A stretch of DNA of 64,000 nt from Gari tellinella (taxonomy: Eukaryota; Mollusca; Bivalvia; Cardiida; Psammobiidae), in assembly GCA_922989275.2 (NCBI GenBank), contig OV277861.1:39062623-39126622 (forward strand), in the 5' to 3' direction. Position numbers and translations under genes: made by a program. Shown here piece after piece: positions 54,649 through 64,000 of this stretch. The notes beneath the pieces were generated by a model. It worked only from the letters and a program-made list of their open reading frames with translations, did not search any database and was not told the DNA's origin. Positions within the stretch are counted from its first letter, which is position 1, and each line of letters opens with the position of its first letter.

Positions 54649-55156
54649 CGATAAAAATTTACTTTTCTTAATTATGACTTTTGGTTCTGTGGGGATGCTA
54701 AATGATTATTAAACGTATTAATTGTTGGTGTTGCGTCTAAAAATTAACTTCTCCGCTTTTTGTTTTGAATAAATCATACACCTACTATACGGATACACTT
54801 TATTATGCTACCCCTTTATTATGTCACTAGAGGCTGTAGTGACGGGATAAAACACATAAACCCCTTCACTGTCATGACGTCATCATTTTTTAACAACTGT
54901 CGTCTGCTTTTATTTCTCAAATTTAAATATTAGGATGGATTATCTTGGTTTTACGACACTGAACCACACAATAGGTCCTATAGAGCCGGTAAATGCTGAT
55001 ATTATATGATGATGAAGGATGACTCACGAATATTATTTCGGCTAATCTCACTCGGTGCTAAGCAGCGCATGTGAACAAAACAACGGGTCTGCCTCCTTTT
55101 AGTTCTTGACAGAGGGGATATCTCTGTCTAATAAACAACAACATCCCTTATGACAA
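54649..55156. other. Mostly unassigned; one TTAA-type end
   Basis: ATAAACCCCTTCACTGTCATG at 54856 with GACGTCATC and GTCGTCTGCT is the left part of a P-type MITE; its right half is missing. No gene. Confidence 0.5.
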
Positions 55157-55404
55157 TTAACCCTTTACCCCATAGAAGCGACTTTTAGCGAATCTGATTT
55201 ATTCATCCGCTGAAGAAAATAGTTCCAATTTAATAATTTAAAATATAATAGGGAAAATTTTCAATATATTCTAGCACAGGATAGCTTAAAGCAGGCTGAA
55301 ATTAAAGCAGAATGCGCCTTAAGCGCATTCTGCTTTACTTTCAACCTGCTTTAAGTAGTAACCTATTTTCAATTCTAGAAATAGGCTATCAGGTAAAGGG
55401 TTAA
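55157..55404. mobile_element. TTAA MITE with gamma hairpin
   Basis: TTAACCCTTTACCCCATAGA to ATCAGGTAAAGGGTTAA: 17-bp inverted ends. Gamma 55285-55355, 71 bp, core AATGCGCCTTAAGCGCATT. Confidence 0.9.
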
Positions 55405-55977
55405 GCGCAAGACCCGCGGCAATGTAGGAATGTCTCTTCGGATTATTTTAGGTAATTTGACGAAAGAACATAAGCGAACCAAATTGAAATGAGTGTCAAA
55501 CGCGGCATCTGATCAAGATCCAAACTGTTTGCAAATAGCCATTGTACCCGGGGAAAGGAACTGTAAGAGTTAAATTGAGTATATAGTCTAACATTTAGGA
55601 ATTGGAAACTGTCATTCGGGGAAGGCTTGTCATTTGAAATGTTGGACTTAAGTGAAAGTTTCAATCAACTGAATGAGACACGTGAATTTAAACATGAGCC
55701 ATTACTCAGTCTAAACTATTATTGATATAAACATTTAATGATGACAAGCTGTCATGCCTGCCTTTCTAGTCAGGCAATACTCACCTACTAGGTCTCTAAT
55801 GTCACATCTTAATGGGTTATGTTTGTTTATTATAATGTTCTTGCCAACGTTAGGCTAATTAGACGTCCGAGGGAAACCATTGCGATGCCTAGCCCCCTAT
55901 CTACAGCTCACACTGGGGTTTTTTACATGCGAAGTGTATAGCACTGATACACGGTACCTCGATTTGTTTAACCCTTT
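55405..55977. other. Unassigned, with a P-type alpha fragment
   Basis: 55491-55529 (GTCAAACGCGGCATCTGATC then GGATCCAAACTG-like arm) and GGAAAGGAACTGTAAGAGTTAA are remains of a TTAA element. Confidence 0.45.
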
Positions 55978-56179
55978 CAACTCTAAATATATCTTATGGG
56001 TGTATAATTTTGAACCATTCTACTGTTCTATTTTTGGTATGACAACAAAAACCAATGACATATCAAACAGTGCAGACCCTGATCAGAGGGCTCCTACAGG
56101 AGCCCTCTGATCAGGATCTACACTGTTTGCATTTATAATCAGTAATCTCTACAGAGGGTTGTAGGGTTAAAAGGGTTAA
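55978..56179. mobile_element. TTAA MITE with perfect beta hairpin
   Basis: TTAACCCTTTCAACTC to GGGTTAAAAGGGTTAA. Beta 56064-56129, core GGCTCCTACAGGAGCC, one mismatch in the outer arm. Confidence 0.85.
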
Positions 56180-56189
56180 AGTCTCACCC

Positions 56190-56300
56190 GACGGATTTGG
56201 TCCAGTGCGTAATCGAACTCACGACCACTTGGTTAACAGATCTCTTGATTAACAACCTAACGCGTTACACTAGACAACAGTCCGTAGGTTACCAATTTGA
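56190..56300 (-). repeat. tRNA-derived SINE head
   Basis: The minus strand contains TGTAACGCGTTAGG and, 45 bp on, CGTGAGTTCGATTACG (B-box). Acceptor stem and CCA not evident. Confidence 0.5.
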
Positions 56301-56573
56301 TTGCCAGTCCCGACATGACTTATATTTGCAAAGTTTGGATCAAGATCAGGCGCCTCGTGGCGCTACACTTATAACCTACTACGGGCTAATGTGGCAGATC
56401 GGGCATCAACCCACGCCAGTAGAGAACGGGAACAAACGGAATACTTAAATGAGGAGACTGATACTGATATGGACAATTCAGTTTTTTTGAAAATATTCAC
56501 AGAACTGACAGAGATCAATACACTTTTTGCAATGGATATAATTGTAAAGCGTTAACGCATACATTGGAAAGGA

Positions 56574-56710
56574 ATACAGTATTCCCTCTCTACAACGGCC
56601 CTCCTTACAACGACTCCCTCCTTACAATGACTCTTGTCGCTGTTCCCCCAACAATTATATGTCTTATACTTTCACTTCTGAAATATCGTCTACTTAACAC
56701 TGTTTTCATA
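56574..56710. mobile_element. TA-B left-half fragment
   Basis: TACAGTATTCCCTCTCTACA, then GACTCCCTCCTTACAATGAC and ATATCGTCTACTTAACACTG, stops before the hairpin. Confidence 0.65.
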
Positions 56711-57480
56711 CCCAACTTTTAGTCCATTTTGACTGGCTTACTCAAGTAGGTTGTCCCCCTTGCAAAACGACGATAAGATCGATATCGATTATTTTCTTGC
56801 CTGGCAGCCCTATATAGAATATATAGGGGGAATACTTTTCATAGTCATATTTTAAGGTCTTGCATATGTTTGTCAATATTTTAGCTGTTAAAGCAATAAA
56901 CTTCATTTTCTTCTGTTTCACATGGTGTAAATTTTAATTTTCAATTTTAATGACATTTTGCTTCCATTTTGATTTGAAAATGGTACGTGTCGATCCCATT
57001 AAACATATAGTAAAAAAAAAGGTAAAAGGGTGTAGTTTGCTGATTTTGAACGAAAAATAAAACATTCTTTATCATATCTGCGAATTGTTTAGCAGTTATG
57101 AGGAGAAAGAATGTTTCCTAAACATTTCAAAAATCATTTTTACTTTGGAATTGAATTGAGTCTTTTTGCTTCCAAATCGAGGTGACAAATGTCGTAATTA
57201 TAAAAATCGGACTTATTCTTTTATTCTCGAACTAATGATCGGCTATTTCCGCAAATTACCGTACGCCCAATCGTTAACGTTCCATAACTGTGACGTGATT
57301 CCCGCTGTGTTTTTATTAAGACTGATGTCAATGTGTGATAAATACAATGTTGTCGTACGGGATTAAGACCCTAATAACGTATGTTTTTTGTATATATCGG
57401 GTATTTTATTTTAATTAAAGGAAGTCAAACCTCCTTTCGGCAGACAGGCAAGCGTGTCAAAACGTTTGTTGACTTGACCG
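56711..57480. other. Unassigned AT-rich stretch
   Basis: A 66-codon ORF (57166-57366) shows no recognisable motif. Confidence 0.4.
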
Positions 57481-57486
57481 GACTAG

Positions 57487-57640
57487 GAGAGAGAGCGCGC
57501 AAAAGAGAGAGAGAGGGAGGGAGGGGAAGGGAAGGGAAGGAGGAAAGGAGAGAGGGGAGGGAGAGATAGGGGAGGGACGGATGGAGAAATGGAGTGGAGG
57601 GAGGGATGGGGGGAGAGGGGAGGGAGGGAGGGAGAGATTT
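57487..57640 (+). repeat. Purine-only G-rich tract
   Basis: About 150 nt almost purely A/G with repeated GGGAGGGAGGGG and GGGAAGGGAAGG runs; several sets of four G-runs could form quadruplexes. A decayed alpha follows at 57640-57698. Confidence 0.85.
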
Positions 57641-57699
57641 GCCGTTTGGATCAAGGTCCTATGTCTAATAACTTCTGATCTGGATCCAGTCCGTTTGAT

Positions 57700-58080
57700 T
57701 TGTCATTAGGATTCTTTAATTTCAGAATGCAAAAATAAACTTTAAAAATAGAATGTTTAATATAAGTGCTTTAATTCACACATTGGGGGGCAGTAAAATC
57801 ATCTTAACTAAGACCGTCTCATTAGTGAATAATCGCATTTTCATTCGATAAAATTGATAGAATATGACAAAAAAATGTTTGACGAAACATCCCCATCGGC
57901 AAACTTTGGATTTTATAACTTCCATTCCTTTTAATGAGGCGGTAGCTAGAGTTTAAAGTCATAAACAGCAGTTTAATTAGTTGATATGCGATATATCAGA
58001 TAGTATATAAACAGACGTTTGCGTTTCGTTTGCGTTTAAACGGGAAAGAATAACGTTTTATTCACTGTATATATCCTATG
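57700..58080. other. Unassigned, ending in a TA-A terminus
   Basis: 58010-58068 is a TA-A right end (GTTTGCGTTTAAACGGGAAA, CGTTTTATTCACTGTA); the rest is not recognised. Confidence 0.45.
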
Positions 58081-58278
58081 CAAATAGTGTAGGTCCAGAT
58101 CGAAAGGCACCTAGACTTTGTTAATAGTTTTTTATCAGGTGGTTGCTTTTGGGCGGGGTGAAAGTATAGCATTAGCCTGTGAGCTTTCTGATTTTATTTC
58201 ATTGTGTTTAGGCTGTCACCTGTCTGTTTTGGTGGGTATAATCATATAGCCTTCTTTTGTAATAGAGAGGTTTACTGT
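58081..58278. mobile_element. Beta relic and TA-D right half
   Basis: GCAAATAGTGTAGGTCCAGA at 58081 is a beta arm. 58139-58278 has ATCAGGTGGTTGC, GAGCTTTCTG, GGCTGTCACCTGTCTG and AATAGAGAGGTTTACTGTA, the TA-D right half with a decayed delta. Confidence 0.55.
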
Positions 58279-58299
58279 ACCTACTTTTAACTCATTCAA

Positions 58300-58500
58300 C
58301 CCTTGCGACGATTAGAATCGTCCTTCACAAACAGTGTACCCTAGTGGAGTACATCTGCCCTAGGCATACGGTGTAGACCCAGATCAGATGGCTCCTAAAA
58401 GAAACATTGGACCTAGGTCTACGCTGTTTGTCATTTTGTAAATACATGTGTATTGTTAAAAGAAAACAAAATAGTCAAAGTCCAAATACAGTGTTTCTAT
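58300..58500. mobile_element. P-type MITE with decayed beta
   Basis: TTCAACCCTTGCGACGATTA, CTAGTGGAGTAC, then beta at about 58364-58432 with several mismatches in one arm. Confidence 0.55.
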
Positions 58501-58760
58501 TTTTAGAACACAAAACTTTTCTAGTTAATTACATGTATCTGATTTCGTAATAAGTACCAACTCGACAAAAGTCGCCTATGCACCGAAAGTTTAATAATTT
58601 TGATTTGATTTAAAGATTTGATTTGTTATGATTTTCCGTCGATTAAACAGTATTGCAGTCATATATCGACGTCCAGCTAATTACAGGCGGATGAAGACCC
58701 TAGGCACCATTTATGAACTCGTTCGGTCACAAATCGGCAACTTTTAGCGTGTTCATTTAC

Positions 58761-59306
58761 CACTGTTTGCTGTTTAGGTTAGCAATTTGTGTCCCGTGTG
58801 CAGCGTGCGGAGTACAGTAGAGAAAACATGTTTTGCAAATAACCCCTGTTACACTTAAACTATTATTTTCATTGCAAACAGTTTGGGGCCAGATCAGACG
58901 TAATCAGAATTATAAAAGGTTGTCATATTCTATATTTCATTGCAATGCGTTTGTGTTTAACCCTTTCACCGCCAAATTATTTTTGAGTTTTTTACCCCTA
59001 CACCGTTATTGTGTCGTCTGCTTCAATATTATTGTCAGCAATATCATTTGAAATTCAGAATTAAGAGAGTATGACATAAGAAATATCGAAACGGGTGTCA
59101 AACAGTTTTGATCCTGATCAGACGCCGCGTAACGCGGCGTCTGATCAGGATCAAAACTGTTTGCAAATTCGACTTTAGGCGATGCTGGCGGTGAAAGGGT
59201 TAAACGAAATAATTACGTATTACATGTACTGTATTTTCAGACCGGTGGCCAACTCGCAATCAATGGCCATCGACCGCCATCGATTTCTTTTCTGAACTCA
59301 TCATTG
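58761..59306 (+). mobile_element. Composite repeat enclosing TA-A, copy 3, with nested P element
   Basis: Flanks GTGTGCAGCGTGCGGAG and CAGACCGGTGGCCAACTCG match copies 1 and 2. TA-A part 58813-59233 with half of alpha near 58877. A complete TTAA MITE (58957-59203) sits inside it. Confidence 0.75.
58957..59203. mobile_element. TTAA MITE with perfect alpha hairpin
   Basis: TTAACCCTTTCACCGCCAAA to GGCGGTGAAAGGGTTAA: 15-bp perfect inverted ends. Alpha 59099-59163 is a perfect palindrome around GCGTAACGC. GTGTCGTCTGCTTCAATATT lies between. Best reference copy of the P-alpha family and probably young. Confidence 0.92.
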
Positions 59307-59517
59307 GTAGAACCACCGACTGTCCCCATTTGCAAAAATAATCCGAATGACCAGACTGATTTGGTTCTTGACAAGTGAAATGTGTCTAGATTCTGTGTTT
59401 GCAAGGTGACTATTGCACGACAATTCCGAGCATATATTTATGAGTAGCTATCACGTGGTAGTCTGGCATGTTTCCTGTAACGTCTTACATTCATGCCTGA
59501 CAATTGAGATTAATCAG

Positions 59518-59865
59518 TACAGCGTTCCCTCCCTACAACGGCCCTCCCAACAACGACTCCCTCCTTACAACGACCCTTGCCACAGTACCCTAAACAGGAC
59601 ATTTATGTCTAACGTTTTTACTGCTGCAATATCATGTGCTTAAGTTGTCGTCTGCTGTTTTTTCTAAAAATTACATATAAATGGACATTTTGATAAGACA
59701 AGTATAATGACGAGTGACAAACAGTTACGCGGCGTCTGATCTGGATTCAAGCTGTTTGCAAATGAAAGCACAGTCTTAATTGCACCTCCCTATAACGACT
59801 CCCTCCGAACAATACACACAATCTGTGTCTTTCACTGGGTGTCGTTGTAGAGAGGGGACGATGTA
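59518..59865. mobile_element. TA-B MITE with one alpha arm deleted
   Basis: TACAGCGTTCCCTCCCTACA to AGAGAGGGGACGATGTA. At 59718-59758 the first arm has been cut from CAAACAG directly to TTACGCGGCG, destroying the palindrome. Confidence 0.85.
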
Positions 59866-59973
59866 CAGGTATCAGGTCAATTCGCGTTCGGAATCTCAGA
59901 TTATCGGTTTTGTCTCCAACCAGACACAATGTACTCCCGTAAGCATGGTGTACCAAAGGGGTCTAAAGTATAA

Positions 59974-60140
59974 ATGCTGCTCGGGCAGTATCTAGATACT
60001 GCCCAAGCAGCATATTTGCTGCCCGGACAGAGTAATGATGCCCAGGCAGCATATATGATGCCCGGGCAGTATCTAGATGATGCCCAGGCAGCATATATGA
60101 TGCCCGGGCAGTATCTAGATGATGCCCGGGCAGTATCGTA
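59974..60140. repeat. Minisatellite with CCCGGG/CCCAGG units
   Basis: About eight 20-22-bp units, alternating GATGCCCGGGCAGTATCTA and GATGCCCAGGCAGCATAT, giving a 42-bp higher-order period. Each unit is itself a short palindrome (TGCCCGGGCA). Confidence 0.9.
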
Positions 60141-60539
60141 GGTTGCTTACCTCTGGCAATTGTTTCTTGTTGTTTTCACATATTCTGTCTCACGTAATCT
60201 AAATTGAGAACAGTTCAAGGCTGGTTCGAAATGTCTGCGACGGCTCTGTAACAATTTTGAGAGGAATTGTGAATGCGCATGTTTTGAACATTCATTATGA
60301 TCTAAAGAGGTACATCCCTATTGAGACCTCGGCCTAATGCCAGTTAAACCTTATCATTTTGAATTGTCGTCTGCTTCAAAACATATCAAAATTAGTTGCC
60401 ATTAGTCTTTTAGCGATATAGTTTAATCTGTGTTTATTTAAAAGCTTAATACATTTGTCTCAGAAACTTGAAATGGAAATTTTAAGTGTCCAATTAAGTC
60501 CAGTCCTTTATACAATATAATTATATTGCACTATGGCAA

Positions 60540-60592
60540 AGTGTGCAGAATCTGATCAGGTCAGATTTGATCTGGACTCATACTGTTTGTAT
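60540..60592. repeat. Alpha fragment
   Basis: AATCTGATCAGGTCAGATTTG then TCTGGACTCATACTGTTTG: partial arms. Confidence 0.45.
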
Positions 60593-60604
60593 CAGCCTTG
60601 TATA

Positions 60605-61106
60605 GGCCGATTTTTTTTCACCTGGCAGGGCGGAGTTAGCCTTTGGCAAAGATGAACTAATTCACTTTTGATTTTAGGGGTGCTAGGTGTAGTTCCGTTT
60701 TAAATCTGCATCGTCCGATACTTTCAACATGCGTGCATCCATATCCAAGTGAAAAGGTATGTACAGTGCTCCATCTCTACAAAAACACCCAACGGGAGAC
60801 AAAGATTGCGTGTGTTGTTCGGAGGGAGTTATTATATATAGAGAAAATTAAGACTTGGTTTATATTTTCAAACAGCTTGAATCCAGATCAGACGCCGCGT
60901 AGCGCGGCGTCTGATCTGGATTCAAGCTGTTTGTCATTCTTCATTATATTCATTCTGTTAAAATATCCACTAGTATGTAATGTTGAGAAAACAACGAAAG
61001 ACGACAACAGTAAATTCCGAAAATAAAAGAGCGTGCTGCCGCCACTTAAGTTGAAATGCAAAGGTCCGCATCGAAACTCCGCCCTGCCAGGTCTATAAAA
61101 TCGGTC
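60605..61106. mobile_element. Element K: long inverted ends, TATA flanks, nested TA-B
   Basis: GGCCGATTTTTTTTCACCTG with GGCAGGGCGGAGTT pairs with AACTCCGCCCTGCC and the AAAATCGGTC end; 4-bp TATA on both sides (60601-60604, 61107-61110). Its interior is mostly a TA-B copy (60762-61020) whose alpha hairpin 60869-60933 is a perfect 65-bp palindrome with loop GCGTAGCGC. Confidence 0.75.
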
Positions 61107-61110
61107 TATA

Positions 61111-62130
61111 TATTCCTCACATTGTGTACATTGTTAGTAAATGGTACATATTGTTACCTTCCGCCCTTCCGAGAGACTTAGAAATAACAAACTTTGTGAC
61201 TTCATAAAAGATAATATATAATACATATATAATAAAAGCTTATAATTCTATTTCACTGCTGTGTTTATTTTTCACCCACTAACTATATCATACAATTTCC
61301 AACTAGCTACAATCTACATACATTGTACATATTAAATATAATATTTTACTTTATAACCCAAGTTCTAAGAGCATTCATAAAGACATAATTTAGTAAAATA
61401 ACAGTGATTATGACATAATTTCACAATGCATAAATGGTATAGTCAGGCTTTAATACTTTAATCTTAAAAACCTTTTCTGTTGTTTAAACATTTCTAATTC
61501 TTCTCTTTCTATCTATATTTTACTTTTATCTCTCGATTAGAACCTCAATTTTTTAGATCTTCCTACCTTTGTCTTAGTTCTGTAGCTGGATTGTCATAGG
61601 GGATGTTTAACTTTATTTGACCGAAAGTGTCCCCTTTGCTAAGGTTTTCGCTCCCCTGCGGCGTCAAAAAGGTCACGTGGTTTCAGTACCCTGAAAACCA
61701 GGCTTAGGATTTTCTCACCAAAGACATGGATCACTGAGTTGATTCTCGTTGCTCTTAAAAATGGATTTATAACCGAACATACAATGAATTAGTGAGTATC
61801 GTTAACTGATTTGAATACAAATATACTTTAAGAACATGCTTGGTTAGGTAGGTAATGCTAAATCAGCTGTTTGTCGGAATAAACGATAATTTAAAATGAG
61901 CTTGTCACTCCGGCGGAAAACAACTGACATTGAAAATGACGTCAGGCACGATTATTTCCCATAGATACAATATTTAACTAATTAAAGCTAACTAACTAAT
62001 ATCGGATGCATTTTGAAGTTACATTATACACTATGGCATATAACCCCGTTTAAACGACACTGGTATAATGCAAATCAGAGATTCAGTGTTTAATTCTTTG
62101 AACGTTAACAACGAAACAGTATTACCTTTG
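61111..62130. other. Gene-free stretch
   Basis: A kilobase without hairpins, terminal repeats or supported ORFs. Confidence 0.45.
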
Positions 62131-62133
62131 TTA

Positions 62134-62300
62134 ACAGTTTTGATCCAGATGAGACGCCGCGTATTAACACGGCGTCTTGTTAGGATCCAAAACTGTTCAA
62201 CACTCTGACCCTTCTTTAAAATATTTTTGAAAATTCTAAATTTGCAAGAAACAAAAGACTACAAATATAGCAGACGAAACCTATCTGAGCGTTTAAATAT
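62134..62300. mobile_element. TTAA-type MITE relic with alpha
   Basis: AACAGTTTTGATCCAGATGAG then GACGCCGCGTATTAACACGG: alpha 62134-62197 with a lengthened loop. AGCAGACGAAACC to the right is the P-type block. Confidence 0.55.
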
Positions 62301-62834
62301 TTAAAGTATAACAGGTTTAGTGAAAATCACTGGGGTTTTTTTTTTATTATTTTTGAAGATACATTAACGTATTTTGAGGGAGCGTTCATAAGATAGGAGC
62401 ATTTGAATGAGAGACGGTATGCGTCACCAGGCGCTATTGGACCTATTTTGTGCCGCAGTACCGTAAAACTCAACTCATCCATAATCCAGGGTTCACTGTA
62501 TTAATAGAAATATATGTTTCGTTTAGTGTGTTGTTGCTTATACGATAAGCATTACTTTAGGCATATATAGTGATTTAACATTGCTTGTGTGCGTGATTGC
62601 GTGTACAAGTATACATGTATGTACCTCTTGTTTTCAGAGTAAGATAAGTCGCTGTGTTACCCGCGCCTGAGGTTATAAAAATTGAAATGAAATACTTATA
62701 CGTTACTTATAAGACTATTAAAATCTCCGGAATTTACAATACATGTATTTACCGTGGTTTTTATCGAAGCTGACGTTTGGACGTGACGATTTGTTAACAA
62801 TTTTGTATACAGCATCCTTTCTGCTACAGTTGTA
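62301..62834. other. Unassigned
   Basis: Nothing recognised. Confidence 0.4.
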
Positions 62835-63448
62835 CTACACTGTTCCCTCTCTAATACAGTGGATAATCTGTTATTCTTTCCCAATAAACGCGTTTACGCT
62901 AAAACTATTATTTGCAGTGCAAACAGTTTGGAGCCAGATCAGACGCCGGGTAACCCGGCGTCTGATCAGGATCCAAACTGTTTGCCACCAAGATAAACAT
63001 GAATTACCAGAACTGTCCAAAAGTTGTACTTTTCTACGTTTTAGTGCTTTGCGTTTGCGTACGTTTGCGTTTAAACGGAACAGAATAACAGATTCTCCAC
63101 TGTACAACACCCACTGGGAGACAAACATTATGTATGTTGTTCGTAGGGATTGTAACAGGGCGCAAAATTGTCTTACATTTTCAAACAGTTTAAATCCAGA
63201 TCAGACGCCGCGTAACGCGGCGTCTGATCTGAATTCAAACTGTTTTCTACTCGTCATTGTGTTTTTTCTGTCAAAATGTCCATTGTATGTGACTGTGTGA
63301 AAATCAGCAGACGGCAATTTTAAGCAGACGATATTGCAGCCGTGAAAGTGTTATACATGTACATAATTTTCTTGATTTGGCGAACAGCGGCAAGCGTTGT
63401 TGTAAGGAGGGAGTCGTTGTTCAGAGGGCCTTTTGGGTGGGCACAGTT
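62835..63448. mobile_element. TA-B MITE containing a TA-A MITE
   Basis: TA-B begins TACACTGTTCCCTCTCTA, is interrupted by a complete 250-bp TA-A copy (62855-63104; alpha 62920-62984, loop GGGTAACCC) at a TA within CTCTCTACAAC, and resumes CAACACCCACTGGGAGAC. Its own alpha is 63182-63246 (loop GCGTAACGC). End GGCACAGTTCC is altered. The 185-codon ORF across both hairpins is an artefact. Confidence 0.9.
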
Positions 63449-63559
63449 CCAGAAGAAATATTGCAACACATGAAACTAATCGTAATAGGTGACTAGATCT
63501 CTATTTTTGACTTTGCAAACAGTTGGGATCCAGAAACTTGACGTCTGACATTTCTGTGG

Positions 63560-63743
63560 TTAACTCTTTCACTACCAAGTTTTATCGTCTGCTTTAACAA
63601 TCTAACAGCCAAAGTATCGTCTGCATTATACGAATGTCAAACAGTTTGGGTCCTGATTATACGTTGCGTAACGCAGCGTCTGATCAGGACCCAAACTGTT
63701 TTGCAAAGTCGCCTTTTGGCGCCGTTAGCAGTGAAAGAGTTAA
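63560..63743. mobile_element. TTAA MITE with alpha
   Basis: TTAACTCTTTCACTACCAAG to AGCAGTGAAAGAGTTAA. Alpha 63638-63703, loop TTGCGTAACGCAG-like. Confidence 0.85.
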
Positions 63744-63918
63744 AACATCAAAAGATTTTGGCAAACAACTTGCAGTCAACACATTTAAGCTTACGATATT
63801 GTGTATAATCAGACTTTAATTTGACCTTGAAGGCATTAATAAAATATGACCCAATATGTTTGTGTTAAATCTCGTTAAATGTGCACATACACGGTGTATG
63901 AAAATACTATATTTACTT

Positions 63919-64000
63919 GTACAGTGGCGATATTCTTTCCCAATAAACACTTTAAACATTATGTCTTATGCAAACGGTTACGAACTATACAAAACGTCAG
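63919..64000. mobile_element. TA-A MITE left part, cut by window end
   Basis: TACAGTGGCGATATTCTTTC then CCAATAAACAC and the start of an alpha arm. Confidence 0.65.

Noticed and set aside
62743..63300. 185-codon ORF as a gene
   Set aside because: It runs through a TA-A hairpin and a TA-B hairpin; the protein only reflects palindrome composition, and similar ORFs appear in every TA-A copy.
1036..63743. Regular palindromic repeats as a CRISPR-like array
   Set aside because: Spacing is irregular, each hairpin lies inside a MITE with its own ends, there are no unique spacers of fixed length, and the gene content is eukaryotic.

Overview
The window reads as nuclear DNA of a metazoan, most likely a bivalve mollusc. 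It is AT-rich and almost saturated with short non-autonomous DNA transposons. The few real genes are of kinds that are expanded in bivalves: a single-exon TRIM/B-box protein with a beta-propeller tail, and secreted C-type-lectin-domain (CTLD) proteins. Species cannot be named from the sequence.

Genes. (1) A four-exon minus-strand gene spans 48711 to 32814. It encodes a 253-residue secreted protein with an apple/PAN-like N-terminal part and a CTLD; exon phases agree at every junction, one intron appears to be GC-AG, and the stop codon lies in the TTAA target of a MITE. (2) The last two exons of a second CTLD gene lie at 5033-4357, minus strand. (3) An intact 514-codon TRIM-like ORF lies at 17417-15873, minus strand, with a C-terminus apparently rewritten by an insertion. 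(4) Three PIF/Harbinger elements carry broken transposase genes, two dead non-LTR retrotransposons are present, and there is a probable solo LTR. Two short signal-peptide ORFs are only candidates.

Mobile DNA. The MITEs fall into families with different ends and target duplications: TA-A (CAGTGGAGAA ends), TA-B (CAGTGCTCCCTC ends), TA-C (CAGTGAAACC ends), TA-D (CAGTAAAACCTC ends), all flanked by TA; P families flanked by TTAA (piggyBac-like); an hAT-like family with 6-bp duplications; an epsilon family (GAGCCGTGCCATGAC ends); and element K flanked by TATA. Across these unrelated ends the same few long perfect hairpins recur: alpha (65 bp, CAAACAG...GACGCC), beta (66 bp, same outer arms, different core), gamma (72 bp, CTTAAAGCAGG...), delta (72 bp, a gamma relative) and epsilon. 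The hairpins keep strict length and dyad symmetry through compensatory changes and symmetric core deletions. This exchange of a hairpin cargo between elements with different transposition ends is the most unusual signal in the window.

Layout. 1-5300: TA-B and P elements plus CTLD gene 2. 6473-8968: Harbinger copy 1. 9000-15500: dense nested MITEs. 15532-17417: TRIM. 17703-20088: Harbinger copy 2. 20100-32600: MITE arrays, tandem repeats and foldbacks. 32814-48711: CTLD gene 1, its introns filled with Harbinger copy 3, a satellite, a dead LINE, an LTR and MITEs. 48900-64000: further MITEs, a LINE 3' end at 54.4 kb, minisatellites and foldbacks.
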